Below, one piece after another: positions 36,506 through 47,330 of a stretch of DNA of 64,000 nt (positions are counted from its first letter, which is position 1; each line of letters starts with the position of its first letter). The position numbers were made by a program, and so were the translations under genes. The notes beneath the pieces were generated by a model that worked only from the letters and a program-made list of their open reading frames with translations, ran no database searches and was not told where the DNA came from. This DNA comes from Tetrahymena thermophila SB210 (lineage: Eukaryota > Ciliophora > Oligohymenophorea > Hymenostomatida > Tetrahymenidae): NCBI RefSeq assembly GCF_000189635.1, contig NW_002476399.1, forward strand, positions 248,001 through 312,000, written 5' to 3'.

Positions 36506-38715
36506 ATGCTAAAATTAGATTTATTCCCTTCAGAGTTTTTCTTTACTCTTAGCGATTAAATATACTAGAAGAAAACATTTTCAGGAATGATACTTACTCT
36601 ATTTGTAGTTTTCACGTTGCTCTTCTATTTTCTTTATTTACTTAGTCAATATGTAAATAATTAAATTGATCCAAAATTTAGATCCTAAACCTTCATAGTC
36701 AATCATAAATAGCAAATTGAATTCTCTAATGATCTTGTTGGATTTGCATTTTAATATAACTCTTCAATGACTATCGATGAGTATCAAGCAAAGTAAAATT
36801 TAACATATCTAGTGTATTATCCATAATATTATTATGCTGACAATATTAATAATATTACTTTGCTTATTGATCTTGATGTAATTCCATGCACAGACTCTTC
36901 GCTCTCAGGATTAAATTGTATAGATTTTTCAAAAATAAGCAATTAAACTTTAGTGCTAGATATCGGTAATAAAATCTACTCCTCTTTACAAATTAATGTT
37001 TATGGTTGTTTAGATTTAGATACCGTAAAGACTACTATTCCTTCTAATTGCGCTTAATAGACTGACATAGATAATATTATTAATGGTATAGATGCATAAT
37101 TTTATCTAAAAATGAAGACATAGTAATATAACACAACTTCGAAGTAGATTTAAACTAATTATAGAAATATCTATAGCTATGTGTTATCATCTTAAATGAT
37201 TATCAATACTTTGAAGACATAGACATAGGAGACTTCAGTAAGCTAAGGGTTGATTTTTTAATAAAGTTAAATCTATTCTTCGCCTTATTAATATAGTTAA
37301 CTTATTTAAAGTTTTGATAGGTAGCAATCTTTATTAGCAGGGCTAGGACCTTATATCTAAGAAAATATTTTGATGGATGAACTATTACAATAATTCTAAA
37401 TTTAATATCCTACAATCACAGAAATTCTAGCCTTAGTTAACAGTATTGCATTTATCGTAATGTTTTCAAGAATGGCTGGTAGGTTTTTCTCAAAAAGACT
37501 AATTTAAGAAGACATTTTTATGCTTATTTTCCGAAATTTATTTTAGGAAAATAACTATTAAATCTTAAAGCACAATAAACTGATTGAATAACAGATAGAT
37601 TTAAATATTTAATCTTCGAATGATAGAAATGAAATAGATAATGATTAAATAGAGTAAGAAATTCCAACAAATAAAAAGATTCCAGCTTTTGAAACTAAGT
37701 TTAGAGATTATGTAGAAAAATAATAGGTTTAGATGAGTTATTCAGATAAAGAAGCTATTAACTATTAAACTTTCTTTACTTAAGAAGAAGACATTAAAGA
37801 ATAATAAAGCGATGAAGCAAGAAATTTAAATAGAACAAATTTAGGTATCCTAAATACAATGTCAAGAAAATTAATAAGCATTTAGAATGGTTAAAGTTTT
37901 AATAAAAGAGCATAATTAAAAACCTAAAATTCTTTACTTTTTAAATAAACAACTTAAAAAAGAATATCTATTTTTTAGAATAGATGTTCTTCATAATCTG
38001 AATAAATTTCTGTTAGAACTCCTTGTAATATTCAAAATACGCTTAACTTATCTTATGAATTGTAAAAAGAAAAACCTCCTTAAAATAAATAAATACTTAA
38101 AGACATAATTTCATCAAAATTGAAAGCCTTACACAGTAATAAAATGAAGCATGCCATTCATAATTTAATATTTAAATTCAAGTAATTTATAAGTTTATTA
38201 TCTTTGTTACTTTTATGAATAATTTTTTTATTTACATTAACTTAATTTTTAGGGCATTTAAGTCTAAAGCGTTCCTTTTGTATAAAGGTATTGATCATAA
38301 ATAAATAATGCATATTGATTAAGAAGCTAAAAGGAGCTAAAATATCTATCATCTTTATGAAGATATAATCTTCTTAAAAAAAGCTATTTCAATGCTTCTA
38401 AGCTAAGAATAATTAGCTGCAATCAAACTTGTAAGTCTGACAGATAATTATTTTAATCTAGATTTAAAAAGTGAATAGATTACTAATCAATATAAAAGTA
38501 ATTTTTTTAATTTTGATCATCTATCTTTTAATGAATTTTAAACAAAAAAAGGTATGTAAAATAAGCTAAATCATTTTGAGAAATAATATGTGCTATTTTA
38601 ATCTGAAAAATTACAAGCAGAATACATCGTTTAATTTTTTATGAACCATTAAACTTAAAGAACGAAAAATGAAATAGAACAAAGAATAATATCAAGTATA
38701 ATAAAAAATAAGTGA
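36506..38715 (+). CDS. 2TM-family membrane protein, copy 5 (694 aa)
   Basis: Exons are 36506-38181, 38253-38497 and 38552-38715, with introns of 71 and 54 nt and a spliced length of 695 codons. It is a near-duplicate of copy 4, with changes such as ISVRTPCNIQNT against ISTPTSIQNA in the linker and a different C-terminal segment after the second intron. Its start codon sits in the same context (ATAGTTATGCTAAAATTAG). Similarity continues for about 200 bases past the stop, to about 38940. Confidence 0.8.
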
Positions 38716-39279
38716 AGTATCCCTAAAGATTTGAATGTATTATAATAATTTATATTAAGAATCAATCGTATATCAAATTTTAGATCTTTTTTTATTTTTT
38801 ATTTTTTTCAGATTTAACAAGAAAACTTTTTTTTTTGTTAACAAATTTTTATATGGTCATATATTTACCATATTTAGATGGTATTATTAGTGTGTACCAT
38901 ATTTTATACATAACATCTTATTTATAATATTTAAAAATCCAATATTATGAATGATATAATTTAATAAAATTAATATTTTTTTATATGTTTTATTATATAA
39001 AAAATATGATTTTACAATAGATAAATTTATTAAATTATGTATAAATTCTATTTACATTAAAATTTTGATATTCATTAATATTCTAATATAATTAATTAAT
39101 TTACTTTAATAAATACTTATTTTTTCTTAATTAACTAGCTAAAAACAAAATACTTTTTAAATGATAATAATTAATAAATCCCTTGTTAATTTAGTAAATT
39201 AAATAATATTTAATAATAAATAAGGTATTTGATATAAACTCATAAGTAATATAAAAGTATTTTATAAAAGCTAATAAAT
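38716..39279. other. AT-rich spacer between families
   Basis: No gene is seen. The first 220 bases duplicate the flank after 2TM copy 4; the remainder is unique AT-rich DNA leading to the ADP-ribosyltransferase-like genes. Confidence 0.5.
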
Positions 39280-41508
39280 ATGAGCTCTTTTAATAGCAAG
39301 ATCTAATAAATTGACAAATATATAGAGATTGATGAAGTTTATATGAAAAATCATTCTGATATATTTAATAGATATAGAGAACTAGAAGTAAATATTGATC
39401 AGATTATAAAAATGATTTATAATAATGATAAAAATATGAATCCGATGAAATTCTTTCGAATATTAGAATCATAAAATTTACTTATTCTTCTCTTTGAAAA
39501 TCTTATAGTCTTGATTAAACCCATAAATGAATAAAAGTTTAAATTGTTATTCAATAAATTTATGCTTTTATTTGATAAGTTCAAGGCTGCAATCAAAAAT
39601 ATTTCTAAAAATTTAGAAGATACTTTTAGAACTGACCAGATTATTCCTTATGAAAATGTCTTAGAAGTTAAATCTAATCTCATAAAAACTTATAATGAGC
39701 TAATAACTATTAAAAGTGAGATATTCTGCTCATAATAATCTAAGAATTAAAACAATTATCAACTAAATAAGAGTGATTAAAATATTTTGGAGTCTGAATA
39801 TGGTGATTTATTTCAGAAAAAGCAACAAATGGAGAAAATCGTAGACTAGATTTTAAAAAAGTTTTAAGACGATAAATCAATTCATTCAAGATAATGCATG
39901 TAAATTTTAGAATAGCTAAATTTGCTAAAACCTCTTTTTTAAAATTTTGATGACTCTATTAAAGACATAAATGAAGAAAAATTAATTTAATTCTACAAAA
40001 GCTTTTAGAAAATATTCAAAAGATTTGAAACAAACACTAAGAATGCAAGTCAAATTATGGAAGATACTTTTTCAAATGGCAAAATCTCAAATGAGAAAAT
40101 CTAGTAAATTAAATAGTGTGTTTTAAGTACAAAGAATGATCTATTAAGTATCTAAAAAGGAATCTTTACAATTTCTTAAAAATATTTAATATGGATAGAT
40201 TACAACTTAAAAGATTTTGAAAATTAGAAATGTTTAAAAGAAATAAATTTGATTTGCGATCGAGTGATGAATGTTGTAGCATTTGATAAAGATTTAGATT
40301 TTAGATAATTTGTTAAAAATGAATAAGAACATATCTTGTATTTAATTATGAGTGGTAAAGCAGCTGGAGAACGCCCTGGTGATGGTTAAAATTTAAAATG
40401 GATTAAGTAACTTATTTAAGAAAAATAAGGATATTAGTTTGTATATGGAATTTTTATATTCGCTTCTAATAATAATGAATAACAATACTTCACTCCTCTT
40501 CTTGAGTCAGATAAAGGACTAATCTTAAGTGTAACTTAATCTTAATAAACCATCCAAAATAATATCAAAGATATAGTTTTTCCAAAAAAAAGCCTAAGAG
40601 TTATAGATATAAAATAGCTTTCTTCCTTTTTGAATGACAAAAAAGAAGAATTTCTTGATCTGGCTACAAAAGATTATTCAAATTACAATTTGGATGATTT
40701 TCATCCTGATAAACCATTCATAATCTCCTCAGTTTACAAATCTATTTCAAAAGAAATAAGAGAAAGATTTGAAAAAAAGAATTTGTATCAAAGATTAAAT
40801 GAAGCTTAATAAATAATTTAAGAATGTCAAATTAGTATCCCAAAGTATATTATTGAACCTTAAGAAATATATGACGATTTAAAGCAGTGCTTCTCTGTTA
40901 ATTAATATTAAAATTATGTATAAGTTGATTCCAAGAAAAGAAATTAAGAGGTAGCTATAAAAATATTAAAACTTTATACTAGAGAATCTTGTTTCTATTA
41001 ATTTGTCAATAGTTTGCTTAGTATTTTGAATTAAGATCTTTTGATAGTACTTTGGGATATCGTTTTATGCCTAAGAATTTCTTTAAGCATTTTTAACGAT
41101 GAAGTTGACTCTCAAATATTTAAACCATACAAATAAGAAGGCTAAGTAGATAAAGTAAGATCAAAACTCAATCTTTATAGAGGGACTGCTATCCCATAAG
41201 AAGTATTTAATTCAATATATAAAATAGGTTAAATTATTTGTATGTGTGGATTTTCTTCTTTTAGCTCAGAAATCAGCGTTGCTTATTTTTTTAGTAAAAA
41301 AGGCTAAGGAATAAAAGTTATTTTTGAATTTTTATATGAGTGTGGAACTGATTAATTTAGCCTAAGACCAAGATATTTAGATAAAATATCTGAATGTCCT
41401 GGTGAAAAAGAGTATTTGTTAAATTGTGGATCAGTATTTAGGATAATAAACATATATGAAAAAATAGATAAATAAGTAAAATACACATTTGTATAACTAA
41501 AAATATGA
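39280..41508 (+). CDS. ADP-ribosyltransferase-fold protein with two helical domains (742 aa)
   Basis: Single exon, no signal peptide, so probably cytosolic. The C-terminus has the three landmarks of arginine-type (R-S-E) ADP-ribosyltransferases in the right order and spacing. These are LYRGTAIP with Arg634, CGFSSFSS at about 657-663 (the serine strand), and GEKEYLLNCGSVFRI with the E.E pair at 709 and 711. Such enzymes move ADP-ribose from NAD to a protein side chain. Upstream are two copies of a helical module of about 110 residues. Each has an ILE..NLL..LF start and an LEDTF or MEDTF motif (about 55-150 and 200-300). A conserved middle part contains LIMSGKAAGE. Substrate and role are unknown. 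The two downstream relatives have only one helical module and one intron. Confidence 0.72.
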
Positions 41509-42513
41509 AGATAATTATTTATTTATTTATCCTTTATTTTAAATAATATTTAACTTCAATAAATATGATATTTATACCTTTTGACCACATTTTTTTCTAA
41601 ATTCAATAAGTAATTTGTAATAAATTTATAATGAATTCAAAAAAACATATTAATAAAATTATTTTTTTGTTTTAAATAAATGAAATTTTAAAAATCAACT
41701 AATTATATTAAATATACAAGGATTTGAATATTTTTTAAATTTAATAAAATGATAGAATTATAAATTAAATAAATCAATTCAATCAAGACTTTTAAATTTT
41801 TAAACTAAAGCAAAATGATAAACTAAACAAGAAAATTAAAAATGAATTTTTTTCAATTTTTTTTTCAATAATTTCTGTATTTTAAATAAATAAAAAAATT
41901 TTAAAAACTAAATATTAATATTATTAATTTAAATAAATTTATTTCATTTTTAAGAAATATTAAAACTAAATAAAATTATTTAAATTTTTTTATTAAATGT
42001 TATCTTCAAAAAATAAAAAATGATTGAATATTTATTTTTTTAAGATTAATTTTTGTGATTTTTAAAATAAGAAAAATATTATTTTTTTGAAAATTAAAAA
42101 AAACAATTTTTTGTTTTTGCCATTTTATCTAATTCTCTAGCAAATTTCATTCTGCTTGATTTTATTAGTTTTTTTATTAGCATAATAAAAAGAAGAAAAA
42201 ACCATTCAATAAAGATATTGAATGATAAAAAATATAAATTCGTTTTAAGCTAAAGAAAATAATGAAATTTTCATATCTATTAAATATTCTAATAGCTAAA
42301 ACCCTATTTATTAAAGGAAGATTATTAATAATCTTTAATTAATTTCTTAAAATCTAAAACAAAGTTATTTAATTATAAATCAGATCAGTCTATATATTTA
42401 TCCGCAAAGTATGAAGAATATTTCAATTCATTTAATTATTCGAAAAACAAAAATATGCTTTAAGCAAGGATAAGTTTTTTTTCATAAAAATAGAAATAAG
42501 GACTATTGATTAA
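41509..42513. other. Very AT-rich spacer, duplicated at 46.4-47.3 kb
   Basis: No gene is seen. From about 41510 (TTTATCCTTTATTTTAAATAAT) to the next start codon it aligns with 46365-47330. Similarity becomes high from about 42180 (GAAGAAAAAACCATTCAATAA). A TGA-free stretch directly before the next gene is not clearly coding. Confidence 0.5.
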
Positions 42514-44287
42514 ATGCAGGATAGTTAGAAATAAGATTTCTTGTAAAATAAGGCTAAAATTGAAGAAGCAATAGATTCAATTTTGAAAAAGACCCATGAT
42601 GAAAAATCTAAAGGATCTAGAGAATGCATGTAAATCCTAGATTAACTTTATGAAATTCAGCCTCTTTTAGAAACTGTAGACGATTCTATAAAAGATGTAA
42701 ACCAAGATAAATTACAATAGCTGTATAAAACTTTTAGAAATCTATTTAAGTCATTCAAAGAGGATGTATCAGAAACTTCAAAAATGATAAACGATAACAC
42801 ATTTGATAAAGATAATAAGATAAACAAAGAGAAAATGAAATAAGTCATAGAACGAATTAAAAATATGAAATAAGAACTAGAAAATTTAAAAAATAAAATA
42901 TTTGTCCCTTACAAAAAGTATTTAGTTTGGATAGATTAATGTGTTAAAAATGATGAAAATTAATTTTATTTAATTGAATTTAACAAAATTTGCAATGGTG
43001 CTATTGAAATTCATTCTTTCACTAATAATCAGGATTTTAGAAATTTTGTTGTAGAACACTCAGATTAAATGCTCTATATTATTATGAGCGGGAAGGCAGC
43101 TGGTGAGTCTTTCGAAGGGGATGGAAAAAACTTAAAATGGATCAAATAGCTAATTTAGTAGAAGTCTTCAAGTGAGTTTATTTATGGAATATATATATTT
43201 ACTTCTTATGAAGGAGAAAAGTACTTTAAGCCTTTAATAAAATCAGAAAAAGGATTGGTCTTAAATGTTACTTGTGACCCAGGAACCATATTTGAAAATA
43301 TAAGAAATTTAATTTTTCCAAAGAAATGCATAAGGGTATTACCAGTAGTCAAGCTATGTGAATTTCTTGATAAAGAGCTTATGGACTAATTTCTTTTATT
43401 AGCAAAACAGGATTACTCTAAAATATAACTTATTGACTATCATCCAGATAAACCCTATCAAATCTAATAAAAATTTAAGCTTTCTGAATTATTAATTAAT
43501 AAATTTTAAAACAAAAATTTAAAACAAAGATTAGAAATCGCTTTTGAAATTATTAAAGATTAAAAGATAGGTATTGACTAAAATATCTTAGATAATAATA
43601 TATATTAATCTATATTTGAGTGCTTTAAAAGTAAAGATAATAACCAAATAGCAGCAAGTATATTAAAGCTTTATACTAAAGAAACTAACTTCTACAAGTT
43701 CATAAATTCTTTGTTAAGTGTATTGAATCAAAACTTAATAATAATTTTTTGGGATCTTATTTTATGCTTTAGAGCAGCTCTAAATGTTTATGATGATTCT
43801 TAATTTTCTCAAATTTAACCCCCTAAAATTATTAGTAAAAATAAATTACATTTTTATAACATTTTAACTTACTAACAAACTAACTAACTTATTTATTTAT
43901 TTATTTTTTTAAAAATATTCAGATAATTAATATGAAGAAAGAAAAGCAGCTACTCTTTATAGAGGAGTAGCTATACCAAAGGAGAGTTTTGAGTAGCTTT
44001 ATAAGGTTGATTAATATATTTGCATGTGTGGATTTTCTTCCTTTAGTACTGACATTAATATAGCTTTAAATTTTTCTTTGAATGGCAAAGGATTAAGAGT
44101 TATTTTTAAAGTAGACTACTAATGTGGTAATTAACAGTATCCTTTGAGACCAAAATGCTTAATTAAACTTTCAAATTATGATGAAGAAGAATATCTAATG
44201 AATTGTGGAACTGTTTTTAAGATTAAATCCATTTATGATAAAATTGAAAACAATGATGTTATTAAATATGTAGAGCTAATTTTATGA
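42514..44287 (+). CDS. ADP-ribosyltransferase-fold protein, one helical domain (561 aa)
   Basis: Two exons (42514-43834, 43923-44287) with an 88-nt intron; the spliced length is 562 codons. A single helical module (ILDQLYEIQPLLETVDDSIK, then SETSKMINDNTF) is followed by the middle domain with IIMSGKAAGES and GDGKNLKWIKQLIQ. The C-terminal catalytic landmarks are LYRGVAIP (Arg454), CGFSSFST and DEEEYLMNCGTVFKI (E528 and E530 as the E.E pair). The intron lies just before the strand carrying the arginine. The intron has tandem CTAA/ATTT-type sequence absent from the shorter intron of the next copy. No signal peptide. Possible NAD:protein ADP-ribosyltransferase; activity unproven. Confidence 0.72.
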
Positions 44288-44703
44288 TGTTAATTATTAT
44301 TTATAAATAAAACAAATGTATTTTTATTCTTAAATTCAAAATTTAAAAATTTATTTTATTTAAATTGATATGAATTATTTCCCAAATATAATTATATATT
44401 AAAATTTAATTATAAACTGAGGTTGGACATAAAATATTTTATCAAAAAAAATTTATAAAAAGTAATTCCCAAATTTGAAATAGCAAGCATGAAAAATATT
44501 TTTTATTATCAAGATTTGATAGCTTAATCAAATAAATAAAAATGGCAATTAGTAATACTAACATTAAACTAATGATCGTTGATAACAAAATTTACCAAAT
44601 AGTTTTTAACAATTTTATAAATAATAAGTACTATTCAATTAAATAATTAATTTTATTTATCTACTATAGACTGTTCAAAGATTTTTAATCATTTTAGTTT
44701 ATA

Positions 44704-45837
44704 CAGGGCGGCCCAAAAAAAATTTCAATTCCTTTTATAATTTGTCATTATTATGTTCTTCTAAAACCTCAGATACATATTAAAAAATATGAGCTTTATC
44801 AATAAAGGTAATATTTCTCCTTTCAAATTCTAGATTCCTGAAGATGAACCTATCTATATCAGGAGAATAAGGATGTTAAGGAATATATTAAATTCTTTAA
44901 TTTTATAAAAAAATTGATTGTTATCTAGAATTTTTGTGGATGGGCATTGTCCTGAATGATTATCAGGTTTTAATTTTTAAAATAATCTCTAAATTCTCTT
45001 AAAAATTGAATGTACCTTTCTGAGTCAATAGTCAAATACTAATCGAGAATAAAATAGAAATATTCTCCATAGTAAGTCATAGCCAAAATTAATAGGTGTT
45101 TTTTTGCTGTAATAATTCTTTTAAAAATTGTTTATTAGACAAAATTCTTATTATTTTTATCAACCGATTGTTGTTAATTTTATTTTGGTGATAATGGATC
45201 CATATAAATCCATTTTCCGTCTATTGCAAAGATATTTTCTTATATTGTATTCAGAATTATTTGAGTTTATTATATCTTATTTTAGATATTATTCTCATTA
45301 AAGTGATAAGTCACCCATTTAGTCATAATGCTCTTTTTATCTAAATCCTCATTTAACATCGTTTATATCCTTGATTGTTATATTTCTGTGATTTTGATTA
45401 AGGCTTTCAGAAATAAATGAAGGTCTTCTTCAATACATTACCTCACAATATATATGTTTTCTTATGCTCTAACTTCTAATTTACGACCCATCTTGATACT
45501 CTTTAGTCAGCTAATAGACTCTTCTCTCTCCAATTTCTAAGTTGTCTCCCAAAGCATTTTGAAGCTACTAATAAATTATTGATGGTTTTTCATTGTTTAA
45601 CACCATCGTTTAAATAAAAAAATTTAAATTATCTTGCATTTTTTTTGAATAAAGCTATAAAACTAATTTCTATTTTTCTTTCTAATTAGCAAGCGAATTC
45701 TATTTCTTGTACATATATGAAATATATTATTTAAATATCAGTCTTGCTATGTATCATATTATAAATATTGAATTTAGTTATTAATCAAAAAAAGAAATAC
45801 TAATTGTAAAAATAGAAATTTTTTTTGGGTCTCACAG
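44704..45837 (-). mobile_element. Mariner-type DNA transposon with intact-looking ends
   Basis: The element is about 1.13 kb and flanked by TA on both sides. Its ends form an imperfect inverted repeat of about 27 bases: left CAGGGCGGCCCAAAAAAAAT, right (reverse complement) CTGTGAGACCCAAAAAAAAT, both continuing TTC.AT. TA target duplication and such ends are typical of Tc1/mariner elements. The transposase inside is on the minus strand. Confidence 0.8.
44725..45610 (-). pseudogene. Frameshifted mariner-type transposase
   Basis: Read from about 45610 downward. The N-terminal part (MVLNNEKPSIIYQQLQ..., with a LTKEYQDGSQIRSQSIRKHI helix-turn-helix-like segment) contains TGA. The core is clear: FAIDGKWIYMD carries the first catalytic Asp and IIIQDNAHPQKF the second. 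In another frame, PYSPDIDRFIFRNLEFERRN carries the third, which makes it the DDD mariner form. At least two frame breaks and several TGA codons show it is inactive. The spacing and motifs resemble the older relic at 8.5-9.4 kb. Confidence 0.75.
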
Positions 45838-45879
45838 TATTTATAATTTTAATTTGACATAAAAATTATGTTTTTATTC

Positions 45880-46375
45880 TACAAATTAAAATCATGCTTT
45901 AAATGAATTTCTATCTATTTTATGATATTATTTCTTTCTAGTTATAAAACATAGATTGAATGATCAAATAAATTGAAATTAAAAATTAAATTTTTACTGT
46001 TTATTTATATAGTATTTAACCTAAATTTTAAATAAATAGATTATAAATTCTTAACAAATTTAAAAAAACTTTTTTTATTATTTATTTTGAATAATTAAAA
46101 TTACTTCAAAGAAACATAAAATATAAGCATAAATAAAATATTAATAAATGAAGACTCTATTTTTTCTAAGAAAAGAAATTAAGTAATAGCTATAAAAAGA
46201 TTAAAACTTTATACTAGAGAGTCTTGCTTCTATTAATTTGTCAATAGTTTGCTTAGTATTATGAATCAAGATCTTTTGATTGTACTTTGGGATATCTTTT
46301 TATGCCTAAGAATTACTTTAAGCATTTTTAACGATGAGGTTGACACTCAAATATTTAAACCATACATTTATCTTT
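45880..46375 (+). pseudogene. Chimeric fragment: giant-gene 5' end fused to ADP-ribosyltransferase piece
   Basis: The bases 45880-46165 are a diverged copy of 49500-49766, the promoter region and first codons (ATGAAGACTCTATTT) of the giant gene. From about 46169 (AAGAAAAGAAATTAAG) the sequence switches to a copy of 40936-41131 in the 742-residue ADP-ribosyltransferase-like gene. After AAACCATACA at about 46365 it jumps to the 3' flank of that gene (41517 onward). The part coding for the catalytic Arg, Ser and Glu landmarks is missing, so no active enzyme can be made. Confidence 0.75.
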
Positions 46376-47330
46376 TATTTTAAATAAAATATTTAACTTC
46401 TATATTTGTGATATTTATACCTTTCGAAAACATTTTTTTTCTAAAGTCAATAAGCAATTTTTAATAACTTTATTATTAATTCAAAAAATTATATTAAAAA
46501 AGTATTTGTTTATTTTAAATAAATGAAATTTGATAATTATATTAAATATAAAAGTATTTGAATATTTTTTAAATTTAATAAAATTATTGAATTTTAAATT
46601 AAATAAATTAATTCAAGACTTTTAAATTTTTAAACAAAAGTAAAATGATAAACTAAACAAGAAAATCAAAAATGAAAATTTTTTAATTCTTTTATTAAAT
46701 AATGTATGTATTTAAAATAAAAATTTTTAAAAACTAAATATTAACATTATTAATTTCTTTTTTAAAAAATATAAAAACTCAATAAATTATTTATTTCTTT
46801 TTATTAATTGCAATTTTCAAATTTATTGAATATTTATTTTTTAAAAATTAATTAATAATCCTATCTAAAGTAGATTTTTAAAATAAGAAAAAAATTATCT
46901 TTTTTAAAAATTTAAAAAAGCTATTTTTTGTTTTTGCCATTTTATCAAAGACACTAAGAATAATCATTCTGCTTGACTTTGACAGTTTTTTTATTACCAT
47001 AATAAAAAGAAGAAAAAACCATTCAATAATGAAATTGAATAATAAAAAATATAAATTCGTTTTAAGCTAAAGAAAATAATGAAATTTTTATATCTACCAA
47101 ATATTCTAATTGCTAAAACCCTATTTATTAAAGGAAGATTTTTAATAATCTTTAATTAATTTCTTAAAATCTAAAACAAAGTTATTTAATTATAAATCAG
47201 ATCAGTCTATATATTTATCCGCAAAGTATGAAGAATATTTCAATTCATTTAATTATTCGAAAGATAAAAATATGGTTTTAGCAAGGACAAGTTTATTTTT
47301 ATAAAAATAGAAATCAGGACTATTGATTAA
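46376..47330. other. AT-rich spacer, copy of 41.5-42.5 kb
   Basis: The non-coding flank duplicated together with the following gene. It is nearly identical to the other copy over its last 350 bases. Confidence 0.5.

Noticed and set aside
40340-40400. MSGKAAGE motif as a nucleotide-binding loop or von Willebrand A-type site
   Set aside because: The G.AAGE pattern fits neither a P-loop (GxxxxGK[ST]) nor a metal-ion site (DxSxS), and no companion motifs were found.
42657-42848. Minus-strand hydrophobic frames at 42657-42848 and 47474-47665
   Set aside because: They are antisense of the helical module in the two near-identical ADP-ribosyltransferase-like genes; similarity to each other follows from the duplication.
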